Shown: piece by piece, positions 6,987 to 13,517 of the stretch
How the letters are laid out: each line of letters begins with the position of its first letter
How positions within the stretch are numbered: position 1 is the stretch's first letter
DNA from: Flavipsychrobacter sp.
Lineage (GTDB): Bacteria > Bacteroidota > Bacteroidia > Chitinophagales > Chitinophagaceae
Length of the DNA stretch: 17,088 nt
Direction: 5' to 3'
NCBI GenBank assembly: GCA_021156265.1
Contig: JAJNBR010000070.1
Location: forward strand, 1-17,088
Translations under genes and position numbers: made by a program
Notes under the pieces: generated by a model
What the model was told of the DNA's origin: nothing
Databases searched by the model: none
Seen by the model: only the letters and a program-made list of their open reading frames with translations

Positions 6987-8210
6987 ATGATAAAACCTAC
7001 CTGTTTTATTGCAGCACTCGCGCTGGTTATCGGCGGGTGCAGGCAATCCCCGGATCGTAACATGGCAGAGGTACTGCCTATAACAACTGATACTACCATT
7101 TCATCGTCTTGTCCCTTCCTGTCGAAAGACAATAACGGAGGCCTGGTGATGAGTTGGGTGAAAGAGAATAACGATACAGACGCTATACTGTGTTACTCTG
7201 TTTTGAACGAAGAGGATAACAACGTTCCGCAGACTTATGAGATTCCTGCAAGCAGGGGTGTGCACCCGCACGGCGAGAACTTGCCAAAAGTGGTTTGTAA
7301 ACCGGATGGAACACTGATCGCTATGTGGGGTATCAGGAACCCCAAGCCAAACAACAAATATTCAGGACTGGTATCTTATGCTGTGTCGAAAAATGGTGGC
7401 AATGACTGGAGCGAGGCCGTTCCGCTGGCAAGCGATACTGCCAGCTACGACCAGCGGTATTTTGATATGGAAGTGTTACCCTCAGGCGAGGTAGCTGCTA
7501 TCTGGCTCGATTCGCGACTAAAGAGCGGCAAGGAGGGCTCGACGCTGTTTTATGCAGTGACCGGAGCAGACAACCGTTTTGCAGCGGAAAGGCCTATTGC
7601 AGAATCTTGTTGTCCCTGCTGCAGAACTGATCTTTTTGTGGATGGTAAGGGCAATATCCATGCTGCGTTCCGCGACATTATACAAGACAGCATTCGCGAC
7701 ATGGTGCATATGGTCTCAACAGATCAGGGCAAGACCTTTTCATCGGCCGAAAGAATAAGCGTAGATAACTGGGCGGTTGATGGTTGTCCGCATACCGGGC
7801 CTGCAATGGCGGAGAATAAGAGTGGATTGCATTTTGCCTGGTACACGATGGGCTCGGGTAACGGTGTATTCTATAACCGTTCGGCGGATGGCAAAAGCTT
7901 TTCGGTAAAGGAGAATGTGAGTTCGCAGCCCACAGCCAAACATCCACAGATCACAACAACCAGCAGTGGGGATATACTCATAGCATGGGACCAGGTAGTA
8001 AAGCATGGCGAACTTTCTAATAATATGATCCTTTTGCAACGTAGATCGCCCGAGGGTAAGACGATGTCAACTGACACAATTACGAGTGCTTCTGAAGTAG
8101 CCTATTTCCCTGTGCTCAAAGAACGTAAGGATGGGTCTGTACTGGTTGCCTATACACTGCAGAAGGGTGAGAAAAATACGGTGTATTATAGAAAGTTTGC
8201 ACTTAAATAG
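6987..8210 (+). CDS. BNR/sialidase-fold lipoprotein with CCPCC cysteine cluster
   Basis: The 407-residue protein has a lipobox ending IGGC with the lipidated cysteine at C18, so it should be membrane-anchored outside the cytoplasm. Asp-box (BNR) motifs mark a beta-propeller: SKNGGNDW (134-141), STDQGKTF (244-251) and SADGKSF (299-305). Unusual for a sialidase are the clusters C208-C209-P-C211-C212 in SCCPCCRTDL, DGCPHTGP around C267/H269, and GVHPHGEN (H93, H95). These look like metal ligands rather than a glycosidase site; no typical sialidase arginine triad or FRIP motif was evident. Homologous Cys-bearing propellers are usually annotated only as sialidase family proteins. It follows the TonB receptor by 7 bases, indicating coupled expression, and ends unit one. 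A role in capturing a metal or metal complex for the receptor is inferred. Confidence 0.75.
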   Translation: MIKPTCFIAALALVIGGCRQSPDRNMAEVLPITTDTTISSSCPFLSKDNNGGLVMSWVKENNDTDAILCYSVLNEEDNNVPQTYEIPASRGVHPHGENLPKVVCKPDGTLIAMWGIRNPKPNNKYSGLVSYAVSKNGGNDWSEAVPLASDTASYDQRYFDMEVLPSGEVAAIWLDSRLKSGKEGSTLFYAVTGADNRFAAERPIAESCCPCCRTDLFVDGKGNIHAAFRDIIQDSIRDMVHMVSTDQGKTFSSAERISVDNWAVDGCPHTGPAMAENKSGLHFAWYTMGSGNGVFYNRSADGKSFSVKENVSSQPTAKHPQITTTSSGDILIAWDQVVKHGELSNNMILLQRRSPEGKTMSTDTITSASEVAYFPVLKERKDGSVLVAYTLQKGEKNTVYYRKFALK

Positions 8211-8282
8211 ACCATAATCCCTGCGAGTGTCTGCTTGTCACAAAATAATATAACCTCGAACCATAATCTTATAACACAATTT

Positions 8283-8315
8283 TTTGTTTCGTTAACAGTT
8301 TCAGGTTTAACTTTG
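8283..8315 (+). promoter_or_regulatory. Promoter of metal-handling unit two
   Basis: TTTG at 8283-8286 and TAACTTTG at 8308-8315 match both Bacteroidota elements with a 21-base spacer, the best-spaced promoter in the window. The ATG of the next gene lies 17 bases beyond the -7 element, so the leader is only about 10 bases. Confidence 0.75.
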
Positions 8316-8332
8316 TCCTATCTTTTAAACGC

Positions 8333-8746
8333 ATGAAGCGCCTCATTGTCATACCGGTCATGTTCATCTACCTGCTAGCAGTGTCGGGTATCATGATCAG
8401 TGCGCACTACTGTGGCCAGCAGCTTGAGTCGTGGAATGTGTATGTAGATAGTGATGGTTGCGCCGGCGATGCCTGTAGCGATGTCCCCGAAGAAGAGGAT
8501 GGTTGCTGCAAAGACGAAGTGATCACAGCCAAGCTTTCGCAGGACCAAAACCTGGTTACTGCATTCAAGCTGAAGCTGTCAGATAATAGCTTCGCGGCAA
8601 TCCTCCCTGAATATTTCGATTTACCGGAATCACCGGTTACTCCGATAGCTGTTGCTGCTAATGCCCACATGCCCAATGCGCCGCCGGGGCCATGGCAGCA
8701 GATCCCTTTATACAAGCTTTACGGCAGTTTTACTTATTATGGTTAA
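8333..8746 (+). CDS. HYC_CC_PP family small exported protein
   Basis: This 137-residue protein starts with a hydrophobic segment (residues 4-23), followed by H25-Y26-C27 (AHYCGQQL), then C43, C48 and the pair C58-C59 in GCCKDE. The end is proline-rich (NAPPGPW, P117-P118) before a short aromatic tail. This order of HYC, CC and PP is the signature after which the Bacteroidota HYC_CC_PP family is named; the family has no proven biochemical role that I know of. It opens a three-gene unit with an HMA protein and a TonB receptor. With five cysteines and a histidine on the exported side, metal binding or metal-linked thiol chemistry is a fair inference. The ATG at 8333 is the first codon after a well-placed promoter. 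Confidence 0.8.
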   Translation: MKRLIVIPVMFIYLLAVSGIMISAHYCGQQLESWNVYVDSDGCAGDACSDVPEEEDGCCKDEVITAKLSQDQNLVTAFKLKLSDNSFAAILPEYFDLPESPVTPIAVAANAHMPNAPPGPWQQIPLYKLYGSFTYYG

Positions 8747-8749
8747 TAC

Positions 8750-8768
8750 ATACTACATCCGGTAGTAT
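8750..8768 (+). other. Small intergenic hairpin between the HYC and HMA genes
   Basis: ATACTAC (8750-8756) and GTAGTAT (8762-8768) form a perfect 7-bp stem around a 5-base loop, just 3 bases after the HYC gene stop. It is AT-rich and has no T-tail, so it is not a convincing terminator. It could affect mRNA processing between the first gene and the next two. Confidence 0.35.
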
Positions 8769-8802
8769 AGTAGTTTAATTATAACCATTCAATAAGTAAA
8801 TA

Positions 8803-9153
8803 ATGAAACGTCTCATAGTATTTCTTTCCATCATCACTTCTTCCATTTTCGTATTTGCACAGGAGAAGGAAAAAGAGGTAGTTACTGAAAAATATAAAGT
8901 AGAAGGCAACTGCGGCATGTGCAAAAAACGCATCGAGAATGCGGCATTTGTAAAAGGCGTAAAACGCGCTGAGTGGGACAAAACCTCTCACGAGCTGACC
9001 GTTGTGTACAAACCTTCGAAAACGAATTCAGAAGCCATCCTCGGCGCTGTGGCCAAAGCAGGCCATAGTTCAGACAAAGTGCAGGCTACTGAAAAGGATT
9101 ATAAAAATCTGCCTGAGTGCTGCCAGTATAAAGACAACGTTTGTAACGACTAA
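8803..9153 (+). CDS. Exported heavy-metal-associated (HMA) domain protein
   Basis: The 116-residue protein has a signal peptide (1-20, FVFAQ) and a single HMA domain (about 29-95). The metal-binding loop is GNCGMCKKRIE with C37 and C40, the CxxC pair used by copper chaperones and by CopZ- or MerP-type domains. The HMA ferredoxin-like pattern continues with GVKRAEWDKTSHELTVVY and the second helix EAILGAVAKAGH. A C-terminal tail adds C106-C107 (LPECCQYK) and C114, absent from plain chaperones and common in exported Bacteroidota versions. Because it is exported, it would work in the periplasm or at the outer membrane, unlike cytosolic CopZ. It lies 56 bases after the HYC_CC_PP gene and 14 bases before the receptor, suggesting delivery or buffering of the metal the receptor imports. 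Copper is the likeliest ligand; mercury, zinc or another soft metal cannot be excluded. Confidence 0.9.
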   Translation: MKRLIVFLSIITSSIFVFAQEKEKEVVTEKYKVEGNCGMCKKRIENAAFVKGVKRAEWDKTSHELTVVYKPSKTNSEAILGAVAKAGHSSDKVQATEKDYKNLPECCQYKDNVCND

Positions 9154-9167
9154 ACCCTGCCCGCAAT

Positions 9168-11420
9168 ATGACAAGACATTTAAGTAAACTGCTGTTGAGC
9201 AGCTTATTGCTGGCTGGCGTGAATAGTTATGCGCAGGAAACCCGGCATATAACCGGTAAGGTATCCGGCAAAGACCCAAAAGGCAAACAGGAAGCATTGA
9301 TAGGCGCAACTGTAGAAACGCCCGATCATAGCACCGGCACCCAAACCGATGCCGAAGGAAATTTTAGTCTCTCAGTGCCGGAAGGAACCGGCAAGCTTGT
9401 AGTATCTTATATTGGTTTCACAACCGATACAATTGATGTAGCTAATGCTACCACGCTGAACGTGACGCTCGAGCAGCCCCGCAAGCTGAAAGAGGTGGTG
9501 GTATCGAAGCGCAAAGGCAGTACTGAAGTAAGCCTGCTCAACCCGATCAAAACCGAACTCATCAGCGAACGCGAATTGCTGAAAGCAGCATGTTGTAACC
9601 TGAGCGAAAGTTTTGAAACAACACCGTCTGTTGACGTGGCCTTTACTGACGCGGTATCTGGCTATAAGCAAATTCAGATGCTTGGCCTTGCCGGACCATA
9701 CACTTTAATAACACGCGAGAACATTCCCGACACACGTGGACTAGCCTCTGTAACTGGTTTGACGTTTACTCCCGGTACCTGGATAGAAGGCATGCAGCTG
9801 AGTAAGGGTACAGGCAGCGTAGTAAATGGATACGAAAGTGTAGCGGGCCAGATAAACATAGAGCTGAAAAAACCTTTCGAAGAAGCAGACGAAAAATGGC
9901 TGCTTAACCTGTATCAAAATACACAGGGCCGTACTGAGGGCAACGTTGTTCACCGCAAACAGTTCAACGATAAGCTGTCCACCAACTTCATGCTGCACGG
10001 CAAATCGCAGTGGCTGAAAATAGACCAGAACGATGACGGCTTCCTCGATCAGCCGAAGGATAAAAACTTCGTTGGTCTTAACCGCTGGTTCTGGTTCGGC
10101 CCTAAGAACTGGGAAGTGCAGGGTGGGGTGAAGGGAACGTACTCTTCCAACACCGGCGGCCAGTGGGGTTATGCGGAAGGAACAGAACAAAAGCCGGGAA
10201 ATCCCTGGGGCTACCAGATGGATATTCGCCGCATGGAAGGCTGGGCAAAGATCGGTAAGATGCTCCCCAACAAACCCGGCACCAGTGTCGGTCTGCAGCT
10301 GTCCGGTATTTACCACGACCAGGATGCACTTTATGGTCAACGCAATTACAACGCTACACAGAAAAGCTTCTACTCCAACCTCATCTTCCAGTCTATACTC
10401 GGCAATACCAACCACGTCATCAAGGCCGGCGCCAGCACACTGGTAGATAGATATGATGAGCTGTTGAGCTTTCAGCAATTTACGCGTAGCGAGATCGTGC
10501 CTGGTGCGTTCGTAGAGTATGCATACAACCATCTCGAGAAATTGAATATCGTAGCGGGTCTTCGCGGAGATTACCACAATATCTACGGTGCCTTTGCGAC
10601 GCCCCGACTGCATGTGCGGTATGCGCCGTTCCAACGCACAGCGATACGCGCTTCAGTTGGTCGTGCACAGCGTACTGCAAACATCTTTGCAGAAAATATC
10701 GGCTATATGGCAAGTAGCAGGAACTTCATCGTACACGGCACCACTGCCGGCAATCCTTATGGCCTTGAGCCTGAAGTGGCCTGGAATATGGGTGTCAACC
10801 TGACTCAAAAGTTCCAGCTCGACTACCGTGACGGCGCCGTTAGCTTCGACTTCTACCGTACAAACTTCGAAAACCAGGTGGTGGTGGATGTTGAAGATGC
10901 ACACGATGTGCGATTCTACAATCTCGACGGCAAGTCATACGCCAACAGCTTTCAAACGCAATTCGACTACGAAGTGATTCACGGGCTGGACCTGCGACTG
11001 GCTTACCGCTGGTACGATGTACAAACGACGTACAATGGCATTTTGAAGGAACGCCCATTGGTAGCTGCACACCGTGCTTTTGCAAACGTCGGTTACGAAA
11101 CCCGCAATCACTGGAAGTTCGACTACACAGTACAGTGGGTAGGGCAGAAGCGTATCCCGTCCGTGCACGATCATCACCACATGAGTTTCACACAAGGCGA
11201 AATGTCTCCCTCATTTGTGCAGATGAATGCACAGATCAGTAAAGCCTTTAATGACGACTTTGAAGTGTACCTGGGTGGCGAGAACCTCACCAACTACATG
11301 CAACACATGCCGGTCATCGGCGCGCTGCATCCTTACGATGTGGGCTTCGATGCTTCTATGGTCTGGGGACCTGTGATGGGCAGGAATATATATGCCGGGT
11401 TGAGGTATAAGATCCGTTAA
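9168..11420 (+). CDS. TonB-dependent outer membrane receptor linked to HMA protein (candidate metal receptor)
   Basis: The 750-residue protein is intact. It has a signal peptide (1-22, SYAQ), a carboxypeptidase-D-like domain (about 27-105; ALIGATVETPDHSTGTQTDAEG), and a plug domain (about 125-235; ESVAGQINIEL near its end). A 22-strand-type barrel follows and ends with MGRNIYAGLRYKIR. Putative metal ligands include C142-C143 at the start of the plug (KAACCNLSESFETTPSVDV-type segment), H667-D-H-H-H671-M672 in a late loop, and M711-Q-H713-M714 near GENLTNYMQHMP. Known biology: receptors of this sort use the TonB-ExbBD proton-motive system. The gene sits 14 bases after the HMA gene and is the last of unit two; a strong terminator follows at 11443. 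Copper import is inferred from context, not shown. Confidence 0.88.
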   Translation: MTRHLSKLLLSSLLLAGVNSYAQETRHITGKVSGKDPKGKQEALIGATVETPDHSTGTQTDAEGNFSLSVPEGTGKLVVSYIGFTTDTIDVANATTLNVTLEQPRKLKEVVVSKRKGSTEVSLLNPIKTELISERELLKAACCNLSESFETTPSVDVAFTDAVSGYKQIQMLGLAGPYTLITRENIPDTRGLASVTGLTFTPGTWIEGMQLSKGTGSVVNGYESVAGQINIELKKPFEEADEKWLLNLYQNTQGRTEGNVVHRKQFNDKLSTNFMLHGKSQWLKIDQNDDGFLDQPKDKNFVGLNRWFWFGPKNWEVQGGVKGTYSSNTGGQWGYAEGTEQKPGNPWGYQMDIRRMEGWAKIGKMLPNKPGTSVGLQLSGIYHDQDALYGQRNYNATQKSFYSNLIFQSILGNTNHVIKAGASTLVDRYDELLSFQQFTRSEIVPGAFVEYAYNHLEKLNIVAGLRGDYHNIYGAFATPRLHVRYAPFQRTAIRASVGRAQRTANIFAENIGYMASSRNFIVHGTTAGNPYGLEPEVAWNMGVNLTQKFQLDYRDGAVSFDFYRTNFENQVVVDVEDAHDVRFYNLDGKSYANSFQTQFDYEVIHGLDLRLAYRWYDVQTTYNGILKERPLVAAHRAFANVGYETRNHWKFDYTVQWVGQKRIPSVHDHHHMSFTQGEMSPSFVQMNAQISKAFNDDFEVYLGGENLTNYMQHMPVIGALHPYDVGFDASMVWGPVMGRNIYAGLRYKIR

Positions 11421-11442
11421 GCACGCAAACAACTATATAAGA

Positions 11443-11475
11443 GGGTCGGCAGATATGCCGGCCCTTTTCTTTTTT
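11443..11475 (+). terminator. Rho-independent terminator after the second TonB receptor
   Basis: GGGTCGGC (11443-11450) pairs with GCCGGCCC (11457-11464), eight pairs including one G-U, around the loop AGATAT. A pyrimidine tail TTTTCTTTTTT follows directly. It lies 22 bases after the receptor stop codon. Confidence 0.9.
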
Positions 11476-11480
11476 GCGTT

Positions 11481-11488
11481 TAACTTTG
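11481..11488 (+). promoter_or_regulatory. Promoter -7 element of the MmcQ-like gene
   Basis: TAACTTTG matches TAnnTTTG exactly and ends only 4 bases before the ATG at 11493. A -33 element would fall inside the preceding terminator hairpin and none is clear. If used, transcription would start at or next to the start codon, giving a leaderless mRNA. Confidence 0.5.
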
Positions 11489-11492
11489 CTCC

Positions 11493-11873
11493 ATGGACAC
11501 AGAAAAACTCAGCTCTATATGCCTGGGCTTTCCCGGCGCTACCGAAGGCGTAAAATGGGAAGACCATCTTTGCTTTATGGTGGGTGAGAAAATGTTTTGC
11601 ATCACAGGCTTCGCCGATGATGCCACGGTGAGCATCAAAGTGACCGATGAGGATTTCGAGGAACTCTGTGAACGCAAGGATATCATACAAGCACCCTATA
11701 TGGCAAAGAACAAGTGGGTGCAGGTGCAAAAGCGTAATGCACTCAAGCCGAAAGAATGGGAGCACTATCTACGCCAGTCGTACGAGCTTATTAAATCAAA
11801 GCTGACCAAGAAACTACAGCGGGAAATTGATGAGACTGCGAGCAATGAAAAGCCGAAAAAAGCAAAAGGGTAA
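11493..11873 (+). CDS. MmcQ/YjbR family protein
   Basis: The 126-residue cytosolic protein matches the MmcQ/YjbR (DUF419) family: CLGFPGATEGVKWEDHLCFMVGEKMFC at the N-terminus (partly residues 10-36), SIKVTDEDFEEL in the middle and APYMAKNKWVQV near 67-78. YjbR-type proteins have a CyaY-like fold and are annotated as DNA-binding, though their role is poorly established. The last 25 residues are rich in lysine and glutamate (KLTKKLQREIDETASNEKP), longer than the family core. The ATG at 11493 gives the expected family start. It reads toward the gene at 11917, and its stop codon lies inside the shared terminator stem. No functional link to its neighbours is visible. Confidence 0.85.
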   Translation: MDTEKLSSICLGFPGATEGVKWEDHLCFMVGEKMFCITGFADDATVSIKVTDEDFEELCERKDIIQAPYMAKNKWVQVQKRNALKPKEWEHYLRQSYELIKSKLTKKLQREIDETASNEKPKKAKG

Positions 11874-11894
11874 GCGATTCAAGCTTACCCTTTT
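11864..11894. terminator. Bidirectional terminator between convergent genes
   Basis: AAAAGGGTAAGC (11864-11875) and GCTTACCCTTTT (11883-11894) form a perfect 12-bp stem with a 7-base loop. The A-run and T-run make it work in both directions: for the MmcQ-like gene on the plus strand and for the gene ending at 11917 on the minus strand. The TAA stop of the MmcQ-like gene (11871-11873) is part of the stem. Confidence 0.9.
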
Positions 11895-11916
11895 CTATTA
11901 AAGTTGGATCGGTAGT

Positions 11917-13194
11917 TTAAGTCTTCCTCGGTTTCTTCTTTGCCGCGGGGAACAGCACATTGTTTAATATCAGCCTGTATCCCGGGCTTGTAGGGTGCGA
12001 GCTTAGTTCTGTTGGCGGGTCGCCAATGGCGTGCTGGTAGTCTTCAGGGTCGTGGCCGCCATAGAAGGTCCAGGTGCCTTTGCCATATTCACCGTGTATA
12101 TAGCGTGCCTCGTCGGCAGGTTTGTATTCGCCCATCACCAACACATTTGTCTTCAGGTGCTGCTTTTTGAATGAGGTTGTCTGTCCCATAAAACCTTTGA
12201 TGGTGGTGGTATGGTTCTGGCACAGCATAGTAGGTACAGGGTCAAACTTAGCAGAGAAGGTAAACAGCGTAAAATAGTCTACGTCCATTTGTACATGCCT
12301 CGCATCGGTATTGTCGATACTGGAGAACTCGTACATGTATGGATTGGTATATACCTCGTAGTTCTTGAAGGCAAAGCCCTTTGTAAAATCCAGCATCTGC
12401 TGTACGTTTCCTGCCGGCGGATCGCCATCGTAAGGTACGTCTGCTATGTCGGTACCCTCTGCGGCCAGACCTATATCATAGCTATCGGTGGCAGAGCACA
12501 TAGCGAACAGGTAGCCGCCGCCCAGTACGAAGTCACGTATCTTCTTGGCTACTGCCAGTTTCAGCTGGGATACTTTGCGGAAGCCGTGTTTGGCTGCAAT
12601 AGTTTCGTTGTTCTTTACATCGTCCTGGTACCACTGCGCGTTGCGGTAGGCTGCCCAGAATTTGCCGTACTGGCCCGTAAAATCCTCGTGATGCAGGTGC
12701 AGCCAGTCGTAATCACTCAGCTTGTCAGCCAGCATCTCTTCGTCATACAGCTTATCGAATGGTATTTCCGCATAGGTAAGCACCAGCGTCACTGCATCAT
12801 CCCAGGGCTGCTTGCCGGGTGGGGTGTACACTGCTATACGTGGTGGTTTTTCCAGTTTTATGATGTCGCCGTTATAGTCAGGATGCGAGATAGTATTTAC
12901 TATCCCCAGGTACTGCCCGTCGCTCATAACCTGGTAGCTCACCCCGCGCAGTTTGCACAGGCGCTCTATGGCGTCGGTCTGGGCAATGGCGAAGCTGCCG
13001 CCCTGGTAGTTCAGCAGCCAGTCGGCCTCCATGCCCAGCTGCAGGGCTGCGTAAGTAATGCCGTAAGCCTTCAGGTGGTTGGCCTGGTTATCGGCATCCA
13101 TCGGTATTAATATCTTGGCTGCAAAGGCTGCCGGAGCTGCTAAGAGCATACCCAGTGCAACAAAAAAGCCTTTCAATAGGTTCGTCTTTTTCAT
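11917..13194 (-). CDS. Secreted GATase-like protein (homologs often called asparagine synthetase B)
   Basis: The 425-residue protein has a clear signal peptide (1-25; FFVALGMLLAAPAAFA), then AKILIPMDADNQANHLKAYG, a start I remember from Bacteroidota proteins labelled asparagine synthetase B. That label cannot be literal: the protein is exported, lacks the N-terminal Cys nucleophile of glutamine-dependent synthetases and has no ATP pyrophosphatase SGGxDS motif. What is visible resembles a class I glutamine-amidotransferase or ThuA-like fold. Features include WDDAVTLVLTYAEIPF (131-146), DWLHLHHEDF (163-172), FVLGGGYLFAMCSATDSYD (222-240) with C233 in an elbow-like position, and HGEYGKGTWTFYGGHDPED (367-385). 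The end is basic (KKKPRKT). It is a single-gene unit divergent from the porin gene. Function unknown; a role in cell envelope or glycan metabolism is possible but not shown. Confidence 0.7.
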   Translation of the reverse strand: MKKTNLLKGFFVALGMLLAAPAAFAAKILIPMDADNQANHLKAYGITYAALQLGMEADWLLNYQGGSFAIAQTDAIERLCKLRGVSYQVMSDGQYLGIVNTISHPDYNGDIIKLEKPPRIAVYTPPGKQPWDDAVTLVLTYAEIPFDKLYDEEMLADKLSDYDWLHLHHEDFTGQYGKFWAAYRNAQWYQDDVKNNETIAAKHGFRKVSQLKLAVAKKIRDFVLGGGYLFAMCSATDSYDIGLAAEGTDIADVPYDGDPPAGNVQQMLDFTKGFAFKNYEVYTNPYMYEFSSIDNTDARHVQMDVDYFTLFTFSAKFDPVPTMLCQNHTTTIKGFMGQTTSFKKQHLKTNVLVMGEYKPADEARYIHGEYGKGTWTFYGGHDPEDYQHAIGDPPTELSSHPTSPGYRLILNNVLFPAAKKKPRKT

Positions 13195-13358
13195 CTTTAT
13201 AAGTCCTGTAAATTACAATTAATCAAACTGCAAAGCTCTTCGGATATGGATTTTTAACAACTATTTACTATTTCAGGGACCGGAGTAAGCAGGCCGCTTA
13301 CAAATCATCTTTAACCTGGATATTAATGAATTGTTAAGGTTCGATTATCATTATTTCG

Positions 13359-13366
13359 TATCTTTG
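13359..13366 (+). promoter_or_regulatory. Distal -7 element upstream of the porin gene
   Basis: TATCTTTG is an exact match to TAnnTTTG. TTG at 13331-13333 could be the -33 element but the 25-base spacing is long. If used, it gives a leader of about 145 bases beginning with the GGTCAC/GTGACC hairpin. Confidence 0.4.
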
Positions 13367-13440
13367 CAAAGCCTCTCTGGTCACGCCTTACGAATCAGTT
13401 GTGACCCCAATATTACCAAATCGTTAAGTCTGCATTATCT

Positions 13441-13456
13441 CTTGGTTTAACCCAAG
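13441..13456. promoter_or_regulatory. Candidate operator palindrome over the porin -33 element
   Basis: CTTGGTTTAACCCAAG is a 16-bp palindrome centred on TTAA with one mismatched pair (positions 6 and 11). It overlaps the -33 element, where a bound regulator would affect polymerase access. No regulator gene is present in the window. Confidence 0.35.
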
Positions 13457-13473
13457 CCTATGCTCTAATTTTG
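13442..13473 (+). promoter_or_regulatory. Main promoter of the porin gene
   Basis: TTG at 13442-13444 and TAATTTTG at 13466-13473 match the Bacteroidota -33 and -7 elements with a 21-base spacer. The ATG follows 44 bases later. Confidence 0.65.
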
Positions 13474-13517
13474 CGCCCGGAATTGACAAAAACAAGGCTT
13501 CGGTCGTAAAAAAGCAA

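Larger units (their letters stand above)
13195..13517. other. Divergent intergenic region with two plus-strand promoters
   Basis: The 323-base region between divergent genes contains no plausible ORF. It holds two exact plus-strand -7 elements (13359 and 13466) and a 6-bp inverted repeat, GGTCAC (13379-13384) and GTGACC (13401-13406), placed where the first transcript would begin. A 16-bp imperfect palindrome lies at 13441-13456. No clear minus-strand promoter was seen; an AT-rich stretch near 13205-13235 is the only weak candidate. Confidence 0.5.

Noticed and set aside
9741..10634. 297-codon minus-strand ORF opposite the intact TonB receptor
   Set aside because: It overlaps the conserved plug and barrel of the receptor, and the translated product looks random.
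12211..13110. 299-codon plus-strand ORF opposite the GATase-like gene
   Set aside because: It is a shadow frame. The minus-strand protein has a signal peptide and conserved-looking motifs, and the plus-strand frame has none.
13379..13406. GGTCAC/GTGACC as an insertion-sequence or attachment-site end
   Set aside because: No recombinase or target duplication is nearby. The 6-bp repeat is short and better read as a leader hairpin or chance.
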